DNA of 5,857 bases from JBDKTK01 sp039680225 (GTDB lineage Bacteria; Desulfobacterota; Syntrophia; Syntrophales; UBA4778). Positions within the stretch are counted from its first letter, which is position 1; every line of letters begins with the position of its first letter. Positions 1 to 5,857 of this stretch are shown here, piece after piece. The translations under genes and the position numbers were made by a program. A model generated the notes under the pieces. The model worked only from the letters and a program-made list of their open reading frames with translations, was not told the DNA's origin and did not search any database. The stretch covers positions 1 through 5,857 of the forward strand of contig JBDKTK010000331.1 of assembly GCA_039680225.1 (NCBI GenBank). The letters run 5' to 3'.

Positions 1-927
1 CGCAAAGCCATAAAGGGCTTTTAACTGATCTGACCAGATTGTTTTGTTCTCTTGAATGTCCCACTCGAAAGTCCCTGCCTGAGCGGATTCCTGGGCAATT
101 TCGAGCCGCAACTTTTCATTTCGCAGAAGATCCTCAGCCCTCTTTCGCTCGGTAATATCGATGCCGACGGACTGGAATTCGCGTAACCTGCCCTCGCGGT
201 CATAGATGCCGCTGTTGGTCCATTCCACCCAGACGCGTTCGCCCGTTTTCCTGATATTCTCATTGCTGTTCGTATGAAAGCGGTCCGGATCTGCGATAAT
301 CTGATCGACCATGGCTGCGAGGTTGCGGCCCGTGGTCTCCCGTTCCGGAATGATTGTGCCGACCGCGCGCCGGCCGAGGATTTCCTTTGCTGAGTAACCG
401 AAAAAGGTCTGGGCATAGTCATTAATGAAAATAATCCTGCCCTGCAGGTCCATGCGGATAATAACGGCAGTCGTGTTTTGAACGAGCTGACGGTACTTTT
501 CCTCGCTTTCCCGCAGCGCCTCTTCGGCCTGCTTGCGCTCGGTAATGTCAACTGCGATCACCATGCCCATCGCTATGTCCCCGCGATCGTCCCTGATGGG
601 GACATAGTCGGAGAGGATAGTTCTTCCTCGGTAATCCGTCTCAAATTTGAGTGTTTCCCCTGCCAGGACCCGCCGAAAGCGAGGCTCGATAATCGCCCTG
701 GTCTCCTCGTCCAAATCTTTAACACATGCTCCCTCGAGCCGTTCTTTGCTCCATCCTATTTTATCCAAAGCTGTGCCGTCTACGGCCAGAAAGCGCAGAT
801 CGCGGTCAAATACATAAAAGGCCCCGTTGGGGAAATTCTTCGCAACAGAGCTATAAAGCGACTCGCTCTTACGCAAGCCCTCTTTTGCCTGCTTTAGTTC
901 AGTGTTACTTCCTGTGGGCTGCTTCAT
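1..927 (-). CDS. Multi-PAS sensory protein, N-terminal part (3' end outside window)
   Basis: The minus frame is open from an ATG at 927-925 to the window edge, giving 309 residues with no stop. An in-frame TGA at 1005-1003 and no other ATG between make this start firm; AAAGAG four bases upstream is a modest ribosome binding site. There is no signal peptide or membrane segment, so the visible part is cytoplasmic. Residues 1-20 form a short helix. PAS 1 spans about 22-132 (FPNGAFYVFDRDLRFLAVDG) and ends in DITERK. PAS 2 spans about 141-262 (FFGYSAKEILGR, NENIRKTGERVW) and ends in DITERK. A third PAS of the PAS_3 fold begins near 275 (AGTFEWDIQENKTIWSD) and is cut by the edge. PAS 2 closely resembles the last PAS of the neighbouring kinase. 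The output domain is not visible. A histidine kinase is most likely by analogy with the neighbours, but a diguanylate cyclase or other output cannot be excluded. No cofactor-binding residue can be assigned. Confidence 0.9.
   Translation of the reverse strand, partial: MKQPTGSNTELKQAKEGLRKSESLYSSVAKNFPNGAFYVFDRDLRFLAVDGTALDKIGWSKERLEGACVKDLDEETRAIIEPRFRRVLAGETLKFETDYRGRTILSDYVPIRDDRGDIAMGMVIAVDITERKQAEEALRESEEKYRQLVQNTTAVIIRMDLQGRIIFINDYAQTFFGYSAKEILGRRAVGTIIPERETTGRNLAAMVDQIIADPDRFHTNSNENIRKTGERVWVEWTNSGIYDREGRLREFQSVGIDITERKRAEDLLRNEKLRLEIAQESAQAGTFEWDIQENKTIWSDQLKALYGFA
133..507 (-). repeat. PAS module shared between genes, copy 1 (left-hand gene)
   Basis: Residues 141-265 of the left-hand protein align without a gap to residues 730-854 of the complete kinase (1869-2243). 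By hand count 68 of 125 positions are identical, including FFGYS..EILGR, GRNL, NENIRK.GE.VW and DITERK. This is clearly above what unrelated PAS domains usually share, so a recent common origin of this domain is inferred. Confidence 0.8.
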
Positions 928-954
928 GCTGCTCTTTGGATAGCAAAATTGAGA

Positions 955-984
955 AATATATACTCCAAAAGAGGGCTGTCCGAA
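955..984 (-). promoter_or_regulatory. Candidate sigma70-like promoter of the left-hand gene
   Basis: Read on the minus strand, TATATT (960-955) could be a -10 box, with TTCGGA (984-979) as a weak -35 box at 18-base spacing. The -35 box would touch one arm of the palindrome at 982-1004, which would suit repression or activation there. The -35 match is poor, so this is tentative. Confidence 0.3.
959..969 (-). promoter_or_regulatory. Shared upstream motif TTTGGAGTATA, copy 1
   Basis: An exact 11-base match to the motif at 4458-4468. It lies 31 bases before the ATG of the left-hand gene and overlaps the candidate -10 region. It may be a common promoter element or a remnant of duplication. Confidence 0.4.
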
Positions 985-1004
985 ATGAGGGATTCCCTCA
1001 TTTC
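982..1004. promoter_or_regulatory. Perfect palindrome, operator-like, upstream of the left-hand gene
   Basis: Arms GAAATGAGGGA (982-992) and TCCCTCATTTC (994-1004) are perfect inverted repeats around a single central base at 993. The near edge lies 54 bases before the ATG at 927. This dyad suits a dimeric DNA-binding regulator better than a terminator, because a one-base loop cannot fold into a good hairpin without opening pairs and no T-run follows on either strand. The regulator is unknown. Confidence 0.5.
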
Positions 1005-1083
1005 AGTATGCGCCAAAACCTTAGTACCTGGTCCGTAACGTTTGGAGAGATGAATAGATTTAAACACTGGATGCTTTTTAACC

Positions 1084-1101
1084 GGCAATTGATGAATTGC
1101 C
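1084..1101. repeat. Small inverted repeat (7-bp arms, 4-base loop)
   Basis: GGCAATT (1084-1090) and AATTGCC (1095-1101) form a perfect hairpin with loop GATG, about 105 bases past the stop of the complete kinase gene. No T-run follows on the minus strand (it reads GGTTAAAAA), so it is not a standard terminator for that gene. It could help to protect or end the transcript. Nothing else is recognised in the rest of the 928-1205 gap beyond the palindrome and promoter-like sites listed separately. Confidence 0.3.
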
Positions 1102-1205
1102 AAGGTGGCCGGCGCTTCTTTTTGGGGCAAAGCTTAATCCGCCAAACTGAGATTTGCGCAATTCACCGGGCCGCCATGACGGAGGAGCGGAGCTGTTTGC
1201 CGACA

Positions 1206-4200
1206 TCATTTTGCAATTATTCCCGGCACAGTCAAGACCACTCGCGATCCTTTGCCCGGTTTAGACCAGATTCTAAGCTCCCCGCCAAAATGGCGCAGTC
1301 TCTCGCGGATGCTGAAAAGGCCGAACCCTCCGCCGCTTATATCCGTGCGGAATGCCTGTCTTTTATCAAAACCTGTGCCGTTATCAGTAACTTCGATCCT
1401 GACACGCCTGCCATCATCAGATAATTTCACGACCGCGCTGTCGGATTTGGCATGCTTGACGACATTCATGAGAAGTTCCCGGGTGGCCTGGAACAGGAGC
1501 ACCTGGATTTCATGGACTAACGGCCGGGAATCGATCGCGTTGGTCTCGAAAGTAATGGCTATGTCGTGCCGGCTTTCCATTTGTTCCGTGAGCCACTCCA
1601 GAGCGGGAACAAATCCCAGTTCATAAAGGACCGGCGGGCTCATCTCGGCCATGATCATCCGAGACTGGGTAATGGATTGCGAAAGCATGTCCTGCAATTC
1701 CGTAAAAACCGGCTTTGCTTCCGGCGGGATGCTGTCCTGGATAAGCTGGCTCCTCATCTTGGCGGCGCCGAGCGTCTGCACTACGGTATCGTGGAGGTCT
1801 GTGGCGAAATGCTGACGCGTGCGTTCATCGGCAAACACGATTTCTGACGCCATGGATCTCAGCCGCTCCTCCATTTTTTTGCGTTCAGTTATATCATTGC
1901 CCACGCAGAGAACTTCCAGCAGCTTTCCTCGGGCATCGCGAACGGGGGCATTTGTCCAGGCTATCCAAACCATCTCGCCGTTCTTGCGAATGTTCTCGTT
2001 TTCGTTGTTGGCATACCTCTCGGGATTATGCGAGATATCTTTCAGCAGCGTCCTGAGATTACGCCCGCTGCTCTCTGTTTCAGGAACAATTGTACCCACG
2101 ACATTGCGGCCCAATATCTCCTGCTGGGAATACCCGAAGAACCGCTCGGCGAATTCGTTGAAGAACGTAATCTTCCCCGCCCGGTCCATTCGCATAATTA
2201 TGCTCTGGGACCTTTCTACCAGTTCACGATATTTCTCCTCGGATTGCCTTAAAGCCGTATTTGCTTCCGATAACTGGGATGTCCGCTCCTGCACTTTGAT
2301 TTCCAGTTGGTCCTTGGACCTCCGCAGGGCTTCCTCCATCTGCTTGCGTTCTGTTATGTCTTGAGCGTGAGTAACCAGATAGAGCGGTTTAGCGTCAATA
2401 TCGCGTACGGACGCCGTGCTCATGTCAACCCAGACGATCCTGCCATCCTTGCGGGTATAGCGCTTTTCCATCCGGAACGAATCTTTTTCGCCGCTCACAA
2501 CCGAGTCTATGCCGGCCTTGTTTACCGCGAGATCGTCCTGATGGGTAATGCTGTAGAAATTCAAACCGGCAAGTTCTGATTCTGAATAACCGAGCATCCT
2601 GCTGTAAGCTGCATTGACCGCAATAAGACGGCCGTCAAACGCTGTCATTGTCATAGGCACCGCACCTTTGTCAAAAGCCGACCGGAACCTCTCTTCACTT
2701 TCCTGCAGGACCTGTTCCACCCGTTTTCGCTCGGTGATGTCCTGGACGGTTCCGAATCCGCCCAGCAGAGTTCCCTTATCATCAAATTCCAGTTCGGCTT
2801 TCTCGCGGACCCATTTAATTGCATCGCCGTCTATGATCCGGTGCTCGATATCATAAGGCTCTCCGTGAAGCGCCGCCGTCCACTTCCGGTCAACATACTC
2901 CCTGTCGTCCGGATAAATTGCGGAGAGGAAAGCCTCATAGGTCATAGGTGTCCCCTGCGGGATTTTAAAAATCCGATGGGTTTCGTCCGACCAGAGCAGT
3001 TTATTTCGATGGACATCCAGTCGCCAGCTCCCTGTGTGAGCTACTGCCTGGGCACGGTTCAGGTCCTGTTGACTTGCCCTGAGTTCCTCCTCCATGCGGG
3101 CCCGCTCGATGCGCGGGAAAACGCGATTGGACACTTCGCAGATCAAATCGACTTCTTCCTCGCGCCATTCGCGCGGCCGCGAATCAGCAATGATGAGCGC
3201 AAAATTCCACTCAGCGTTACGGTGAAAGGGCACAATAATGAAGGAGCGCATTTTGATGGCGCGGAAGGGCCCCGGGTTTATGCACGGGTCGGTTTCGGTA
3301 TCGCGAACAATTATGGTTTTACTCCCGCGATAGGTACGGGAAAACTCTGCACGAAGGAAATCCGAGAAGTTGATGGTATCCGGCAGGCGGGACACGTCTT
3401 CAGAGTTCCAGAGGCAGCTTAATCGCCCTTGATTGCCCGCCTCGTCGATTTCAGCGAAGAAAGAGAATGAAACATCAAGGAATGTCCCGATTTTAGAGCC
3501 GACGGCCTGCATTATCTCGTCGACCGACGTGAGCCGGGCAAGGTCATTCTGTATGTCCGCCATAAAGGCGAGAGCCGCTTCGCGGCGCTTGCGCTCAGTG
3601 ATGTCGCGAACATTGCCGTCTCGATACAGGGGCCGGCCGTCGCTGTCTCTGACCAGAAACATGCTGTTGGAAAACCAGCGGCACTCGCCCCGCTTGATAA
3701 AGCGGCCTTCCACTTCTTCTTTGCCGCTCACTTCCAAACGTGCCAGCTTCGCGTTCACATCCGGCAGGTCATCGGGGTGGATTAAAACCTGGATTGCCCC
3801 TGCGCCCAGAGCCATGATTTGATCGGCTGAATGCCCGATTACTGCTTCGCAAGACGGGCTGACGTACTCATACCGGCCGGTACGCAAATTCAGACGGTAG
3901 ATCACATCCATGGAACTATCCAGCACCGAGCGCAGGCCTGCCTCTCTCTTGTGCAAAACCTCTTCCAGCCGCTTGCGTTTGGTTATGTCTTCAACAACTC
4001 CAATAATCAGGATGCCTCCCTGCGGGTCATTCTGGAAAACAGAGACTTGAGCGCTTACCCACACAATCGATCCGCTGGCGTGAATATAGCGCAGATCACA
4101 TGTAAATGATTTGGACTCGCCGCGGACCAAACGCCCAATCCCGGCGGCATCCATTGCCTGATCGTCAGGATGAACGATCTGTCCGCACCCCATGGTCAAT

Positions 4201-4430
4201 AGTAACTCTCGAGCATAGCCCGTGATCTCGCAGAACCTGTCGTTCACGGCGACATAATTCCGATTGGGATCGGCAATCACTATGCCTGTTGCTGCATTTT
4301 CAAAGACATTCCCGAACCGGTCCCCTCCGTCCCTCAGTTCCACTTCCGCCTGCTTGCGTTTACTTGTTTTGATCCGTTTTTCGGGACGGATTTTTGTGCG
4401 GCGAACGGAATTATCTGTAATATTCTTCAT
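1206..4430 (-). CDS. Multi-sensor PAS/GAF histidine kinase, NarL/DegS-type (HisKA_3)
   Basis: This complete 1074-residue protein shows no membrane segment and is probably cytoplasmic. Domains in order: PAS 1 (about 40-153), PAS 2 (162-281), GAF (288-447), PAS 3 of the PAS_3 fold (455-569), PAS 4 (577-696), coiled-coil linker (697-730), PAS 5 (730-852), HisKA_3 dimerisation domain (866-935) and HATPase_c (973-1070). Each PAS ends in a PAC-type DIT[EK]RK at 148, 276, 564, 691 and 846. The phosphorylatable His is H880 in TDLHDTVVQTLG. The N box is RELLMNVVKHA (E985, N989), the D box is DNGTGFD from 1016, and the glycine loop is GGGFGLF from 1033, so every catalytic box is intact. By family knowledge it autophosphorylates H880 and passes phosphate to a NarL/FixJ-type regulator; none lies in the window. 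The ATG at 4430 is chosen because an in-frame TAA lies shortly upstream, although no good ribosome binding site precedes it. The signals sensed cannot be read from the sequence. Confidence 0.95.
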   Translation of the reverse strand: MKNITDNSVRRTKIRPEKRIKTSKRKQAEVELRDGGDRFGNVFENAATGIVIADPNRNYVAVNDRFCEITGYARELLLTMGCGQIVHPDDQAMDAAGIGRLVRGESKSFTCDLRYIHASGSIVWVSAQVSVFQNDPQGGILIIGVVEDITKRKRLEEVLHKREAGLRSVLDSSMDVIYRLNLRTGRYEYVSPSCEAVIGHSADQIMALGAGAIQVLIHPDDLPDVNAKLARLEVSGKEEVEGRFIKRGECRWFSNSMFLVRDSDGRPLYRDGNVRDITERKRREAALAFMADIQNDLARLTSVDEIMQAVGSKIGTFLDVSFSFFAEIDEAGNQGRLSCLWNSEDVSRLPDTINFSDFLRAEFSRTYRGSKTIIVRDTETDPCINPGPFRAIKMRSFIIVPFHRNAEWNFALIIADSRPREWREEEVDLICEVSNRVFPRIERARMEEELRASQQDLNRAQAVAHTGSWRLDVHRNKLLWSDETHRIFKIPQGTPMTYEAFLSAIYPDDREYVDRKWTAALHGEPYDIEHRIIDGDAIKWVREKAELEFDDKGTLLGGFGTVQDITERKRVEQVLQESEERFRSAFDKGAVPMTMTAFDGRLIAVNAAYSRMLGYSESELAGLNFYSITHQDDLAVNKAGIDSVVSGEKDSFRMEKRYTRKDGRIVWVDMSTASVRDIDAKPLYLVTHAQDITERKQMEEALRRSKDQLEIKVQERTSQLSEANTALRQSEEKYRELVERSQSIIMRMDRAGKITFFNEFAERFFGYSQQEILGRNVVGTIVPETESSGRNLRTLLKDISHNPERYANNENENIRKNGEMVWIAWTNAPVRDARGKLLEVLCVGNDITERKKMEERLRSMASEIVFADERTRQHFATDLHDTVVQTLGAAKMRSQLIQDSIPPEAKPVFTELQDMLSQSITQSRMIMAEMSPPVLYELGFVPALEWLTEQMESRHDIAITFETNAIDSRPLVHEIQVLLFQATRELLMNVVKHAKSDSAVVKLSDDGRRVRIEVTDNGTGFDKRQAFRTDISGGGFGLFSIRERLRHFGGELRIWSKPGKGSRVVLTVPGIIAK
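1209..1862 (-). repeat. Paralogous kinase module, copy A (intact boxes)
   Basis: This stretch encodes residues 857-1074 of the complete kinase (HisKA_3 plus HATPase_c). It aligns without gaps to the module at 4614-5267, with 149 of 218 residues identical by hand count. The least conserved stretches are the segment after the dimerisation helix 1 and the one around residues 960-972. The longest identical runs cover SPPVLYELGFVPALEWL and LLFQATRELLMNVVKHA. The alignment supports duplication of a common ancestor. Confidence 0.85.
1869..2243 (-). repeat. PAS module shared between genes, copy 2 (PAS 5 of complete kinase)
   Basis: This is the partner of 133-507. It lies directly between the conserved coiled-coil linker and the conserved kinase module, where the right-hand gene carries a different PAS (LGYASLQEWL type). 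Confidence 0.8.
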
Positions 4431-4457
4431 ATGCTGACGGCCATACCTGTTTTATTT

Positions 4458-4468
4458 TATACTCCAAA
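4458..4468 (-). promoter_or_regulatory. Shared upstream motif TTTGGAGTATA, copy 2
   Basis: An exact 11-base match to 959-969, lying 27 bases before the ATG at 4430. It runs into an AT-rich stretch (TATAAAAT on the minus strand) that may hold the -10 box of the complete kinase gene. No convincing -35 box is seen 16-18 bases upstream. Short arms CCTGT (4446-4450) and ACAGG (4470-4474) flank the motif. Confidence 0.4.
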
Positions 4469-4555
4469 TACAGGCATGCATATATAAGGGTATAACTTAT
4501 TTTGAATGCGCCGGATCCTCGGTTTTCGCAGGACCTGTGCCGGTTGACGATTTAG

Positions 4556-4597
4556 TTCGGAGACAGGGCCGAGGCACTTACCTGCCCTTGTGCCGAA
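4556..4597 (-). other. Potential structured RNA element between the two kinase genes
   Basis: Nested pairing is possible: TTCGG (4556-4560) with CCGAA (4593-4597), and ACAGGGC (4563-4569) with GCCCTTGT (4584-4591) with one bulge. A competing stem, GGCAC (4573-4577) with GTGCC (4590-4594), overlaps the outer one. No T-run follows on the minus strand. It may be a 3' structure of the right-hand transcript or part of a leader of the complete kinase gene. It does not match a riboswitch that I recognise. Confidence 0.25.
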
Positions 4598-4598
4598 A

Positions 4599-4619
4599 GA
4601 TGCGGGCGCATCATTTTTT
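4599..4619. terminator. Weak hairpin at the stop codon of the right-hand kinase
   Basis: GATGC (4599-4603) and GCATC (4608-4612) pair around a 4-base loop, overlapping the TGA stop. Read on the plus strand the stem is followed by ATTTTTT, as in an intrinsic terminator. Read on the minus strand only TTT follows. The stem is short, and no plus-strand gene needs ending here, so function is doubtful. Confidence 0.2.
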
Positions 4620-5857
4620 AATGACCCTCGGCGCAGTCATGACCACTCGTGCGCCCTCGCCCGGTTTAGACCGGATTTTAAGCTCCCCGCCTAAATGACG
4701 AAGTCTTTCACGGATGCTGAAAAGACAGAACCCTCCGCCGCCTGAATCTGTGCGGAATGCCCGCTTTGTATCAAAGTCTGTGCCTTTATCGATCACTTCG
4801 ATTTTGACAAGGTTGGCACTGCCGGATAATTTCACGGCCACACTGTCGAATCCGGCATGCTTGACGACATTCATGAGGAGTTCCCGGGTGGCCTGAAACA
4901 GGAGCAACTGCACTTCAAGGGCCAATTGTTGGGAGCCTTTTTCGGTTGTCTCGAAATTTACGGCTAAATCGTGCTGGCTTTCCATTTGCTCAGCGAGCCA
5001 CTCCAGGGCAGGCACAAACCCAAGTTCATACAAGACCGGCGGACTCATTTCCGACATGATCAGCCTTGACTGGGCAATGGACTTCAAAAGCATATCCTGC
5101 AGTTCCGTATAATAAGCGGCCCCTTCTTCAGGGATATATTGCTTCAGAAGCTCGGATCTCATCTTGGCGGCTCCCAGCGTCTGCAACACTGTATCGTGGA
5201 GTTCTGTGGCGAGGCGCTGCCTTGAACGCTCGTCGGCGAGAACGTTATCCGAGGCCATGGCTCTCAGTTTATTTTGCGCCGACCGCAGCCGTTCCTCGAT
5301 CCTCTTCTGCGAGGTGATATCGGTCATGATGCTTTCTATAAGTATTTTTCCCTCGTAATTGCGGGCAGTGGCATTCATCAGGACCCAGATTGCTTTCCCA
5401 TCCTTTCGCCTCAATCGGACCTTATAGTTGACGACCTTTCCGTCTCTGAGCAGATGCTCCCTGTAGTTTTTAAAGTCTGCTTCAGAATAGAACACAACCG
5501 GGGTGCTCTCAGCCAGCCACTCCTGCAAGGAGGCATATCCGAGAATTCGCAAATACGCTTCATTGCAGTGCAGACGTTTGGTCTCCAGGGTAAGCGGATC
5601 GACAATCAGGGTGTATACCCCGACAGGGTTAAGCTCGACAAGCAGCCTGTAGGCCTCTTCGGATTTCTGGAGTTCTTCGGCAATGCGCCTGCGGGTATCT
5701 ATTTCAGCCAGTAAGGCCTTGTTTGCCTTTGACAGCTGGTGCGTCCGCCCCTGCACCTTGATTTCCAGTTCGTCCTTTGACTTCCGGAGGGCTTCCTCCA
5801 TTTGCTTGCGGTCGGAGATATCGCGCAGATATACTGAAAGACCATCATCCGCCGGAT
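4611..5857 (-). CDS. PAS histidine kinase with degenerate ATP-binding boxes (5' end outside window)
   Basis: The frame is open from the right edge to a TGA at 4613-4611. The in-frame ATG at 5801 is not the start: 18 codons before it encode a PAC end (GLSVYLRDISDRKQ), and the matching Met in the neighbour is internal. Counting from that Met as residue 1: coiled-coil linker 1-45, PAS about 47-165 (LGYASLQEWL, ending DITSQKR), HisKA_3 about 190-257 with phospho-acceptor H202 in TELHDTVLQTLG, and HATPase_c about 295-392. The N box (RELLMNVVKHA) is normal. The D box reads D338-K-G-T-D-F-D where the neighbour has D-N-G-T-G-F-D. The glycine loop reads GGGGF-C359-LF where the neighbour has Gly at the Cys position. 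By hand alignment 149 of 218 residues of the kinase module match the neighbouring kinase, with no gap. It may be a weak kinase, a pseudokinase or a heterodimer partner; that is inference. The window shows no regulator gene. Confidence 0.92.
   Translation of the reverse strand, partial: PADDGLSVYLRDISDRKQMEEALRKSKDELEIKVQGRTHQLSKANKALLAEIDTRRRIAEELQKSEEAYRLLVELNPVGVYTLIVDPLTLETKRLHCNEAYLRILGYASLQEWLAESTPVVFYSEADFKNYREHLLRDGKVVNYKVRLRRKDGKAIWVLMNATARNYEGKILIESIMTDITSQKRIEERLRSAQNKLRAMASDNVLADERSRQRLATELHDTVLQTLGAAKMRSELLKQYIPEEGAAYYTELQDMLLKSIAQSRLIMSEMSPPVLYELGFVPALEWLAEQMESQHDLAVNFETTEKGSQQLALEVQLLLFQATRELLMNVVKHAGFDSVAVKLSGSANLVKIEVIDKGTDFDTKRAFRTDSGGGGFCLFSIRERLRHLGGELKIRSKPGEGARVVMTAPRVIKK
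4614..5267 (-). repeat. Paralogous kinase module, copy B (degenerate D and G boxes)
   Basis: This is the partner of the module at 1209-1862. The flanking linker is also shared: 24 of 30 residues match between 5712-5801 here and 2250-2339 in the complete gene. The PAS domain between linker and kinase does not correspond between the two genes. Confidence 0.85.

Noticed and set aside
21..551. A 176-codon minus-strand open frame
   Set aside because: It is out of frame with the clear PAS-coding frame over the same bases, and its Arg/Ser-rich product has no domain pattern.
924..1130. A 68-codon minus-strand open frame whose TGA overlaps the ATG of the left-hand gene (ATGA)
   Set aside because: The overlap hints at translational coupling, but the product is unrecognised, no good ribosome binding site precedes it, and it runs through the palindrome and the promoter-like region. 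Conservation in relatives would be needed to accept it.
726..1424. A 232-codon plus-strand open frame spanning the gap between two sensor genes
   Set aside because: It is antisense to the start of the left-hand gene and the end of the complete kinase, and its product has no recognisable motif.
2841..3422. A 193-codon plus-strand open frame
   Set aside because: It lies wholly antisense to the GAF and PAS 3 region of the complete kinase and has no domain signature.
531..4370. Recurring short near-repeats (plus-strand TTGCGTTC followed by GTTATRTC-like) resembling a spaced array
   Set aside because: They encode the DITERK end of each PAS/PAC unit, are spaced by domain length and vary in sequence, so they are not CRISPR or intergenic repeats.
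4431..4610. A cyclic-di-GMP riboswitch ahead of the complete kinase gene
   Set aside because: The conserved core of the GEMM class could not be found; only generic stems are present.
5799..5801. ATG as the start of the right-hand kinase
   Set aside because: The frame stays open upstream with a PAC-type sequence, and the equivalent Met in the paralogue is internal.

Overview
The window holds three large genes, all on the minus strand and arranged head to tail. All three encode soluble, multi-PAS sensory proteins of the two-component type. The middle gene (4430 down to 1206) is complete. The right-hand gene lacks its 5' end (it runs off at 5857), and the left-hand gene lacks its 3' end (it runs off at 1). 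No rRNA, tRNA, CRISPR array, insertion sequence or response regulator is visible.

From right to left, in the direction of transcription: (a) 5857-4611 is the C-terminal part of a PAS histidine kinase with a NarL/DegS-type (HisKA_3) dimerisation domain and an ATPase domain whose D and G boxes carry unusual substitutions. (b) 4610-4431 is a 180-bp gap with potential RNA hairpins and an AT-rich, promoter-like stretch. (c) 4430-1206 is a 1074-residue PAS-PAS-GAF-PAS-PAS-PAS-HisKA_3-HATPase kinase with intact catalytic boxes. (d) 1205-928 is a 278-bp gap holding a perfect 11-bp-arm palindrome and a second small inverted repeat. (e) 927-1 is the N-terminal 309 residues of a third PAS protein.

The three genes are related mosaics. 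The kinase modules of (a) and (c) align without a gap at 149 of 218 residues by hand count. Their preceding coiled-coil linkers match at 24 of 30 residues, yet the PAS domain between linker and kinase is of a different type in each. The PAS in that position in (c) instead resembles the second PAS of (e), at 68 of 125 residues. The genes in (c) and (e) also share an 11-base motif, TTTGGAGTATA, about 30 bases before their start codons. This points to local duplication with PAS-module exchange.

The likely biology is cytoplasmic sensing through several PAS/GAF inputs, passed to a NarL-type response regulator encoded outside the window. Stacked PAS kinases with balanced base composition and no membrane segments fit an environmental, signalling-rich bacterium, possibly Desulfobacterota-like or a relative. 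That taxonomic guess rests on style of gene content only and is weak. The most unusual items are the degenerate ATP-binding boxes of the right-hand kinase, the PAS swap, and the operator-like palindrome before the left-hand gene.
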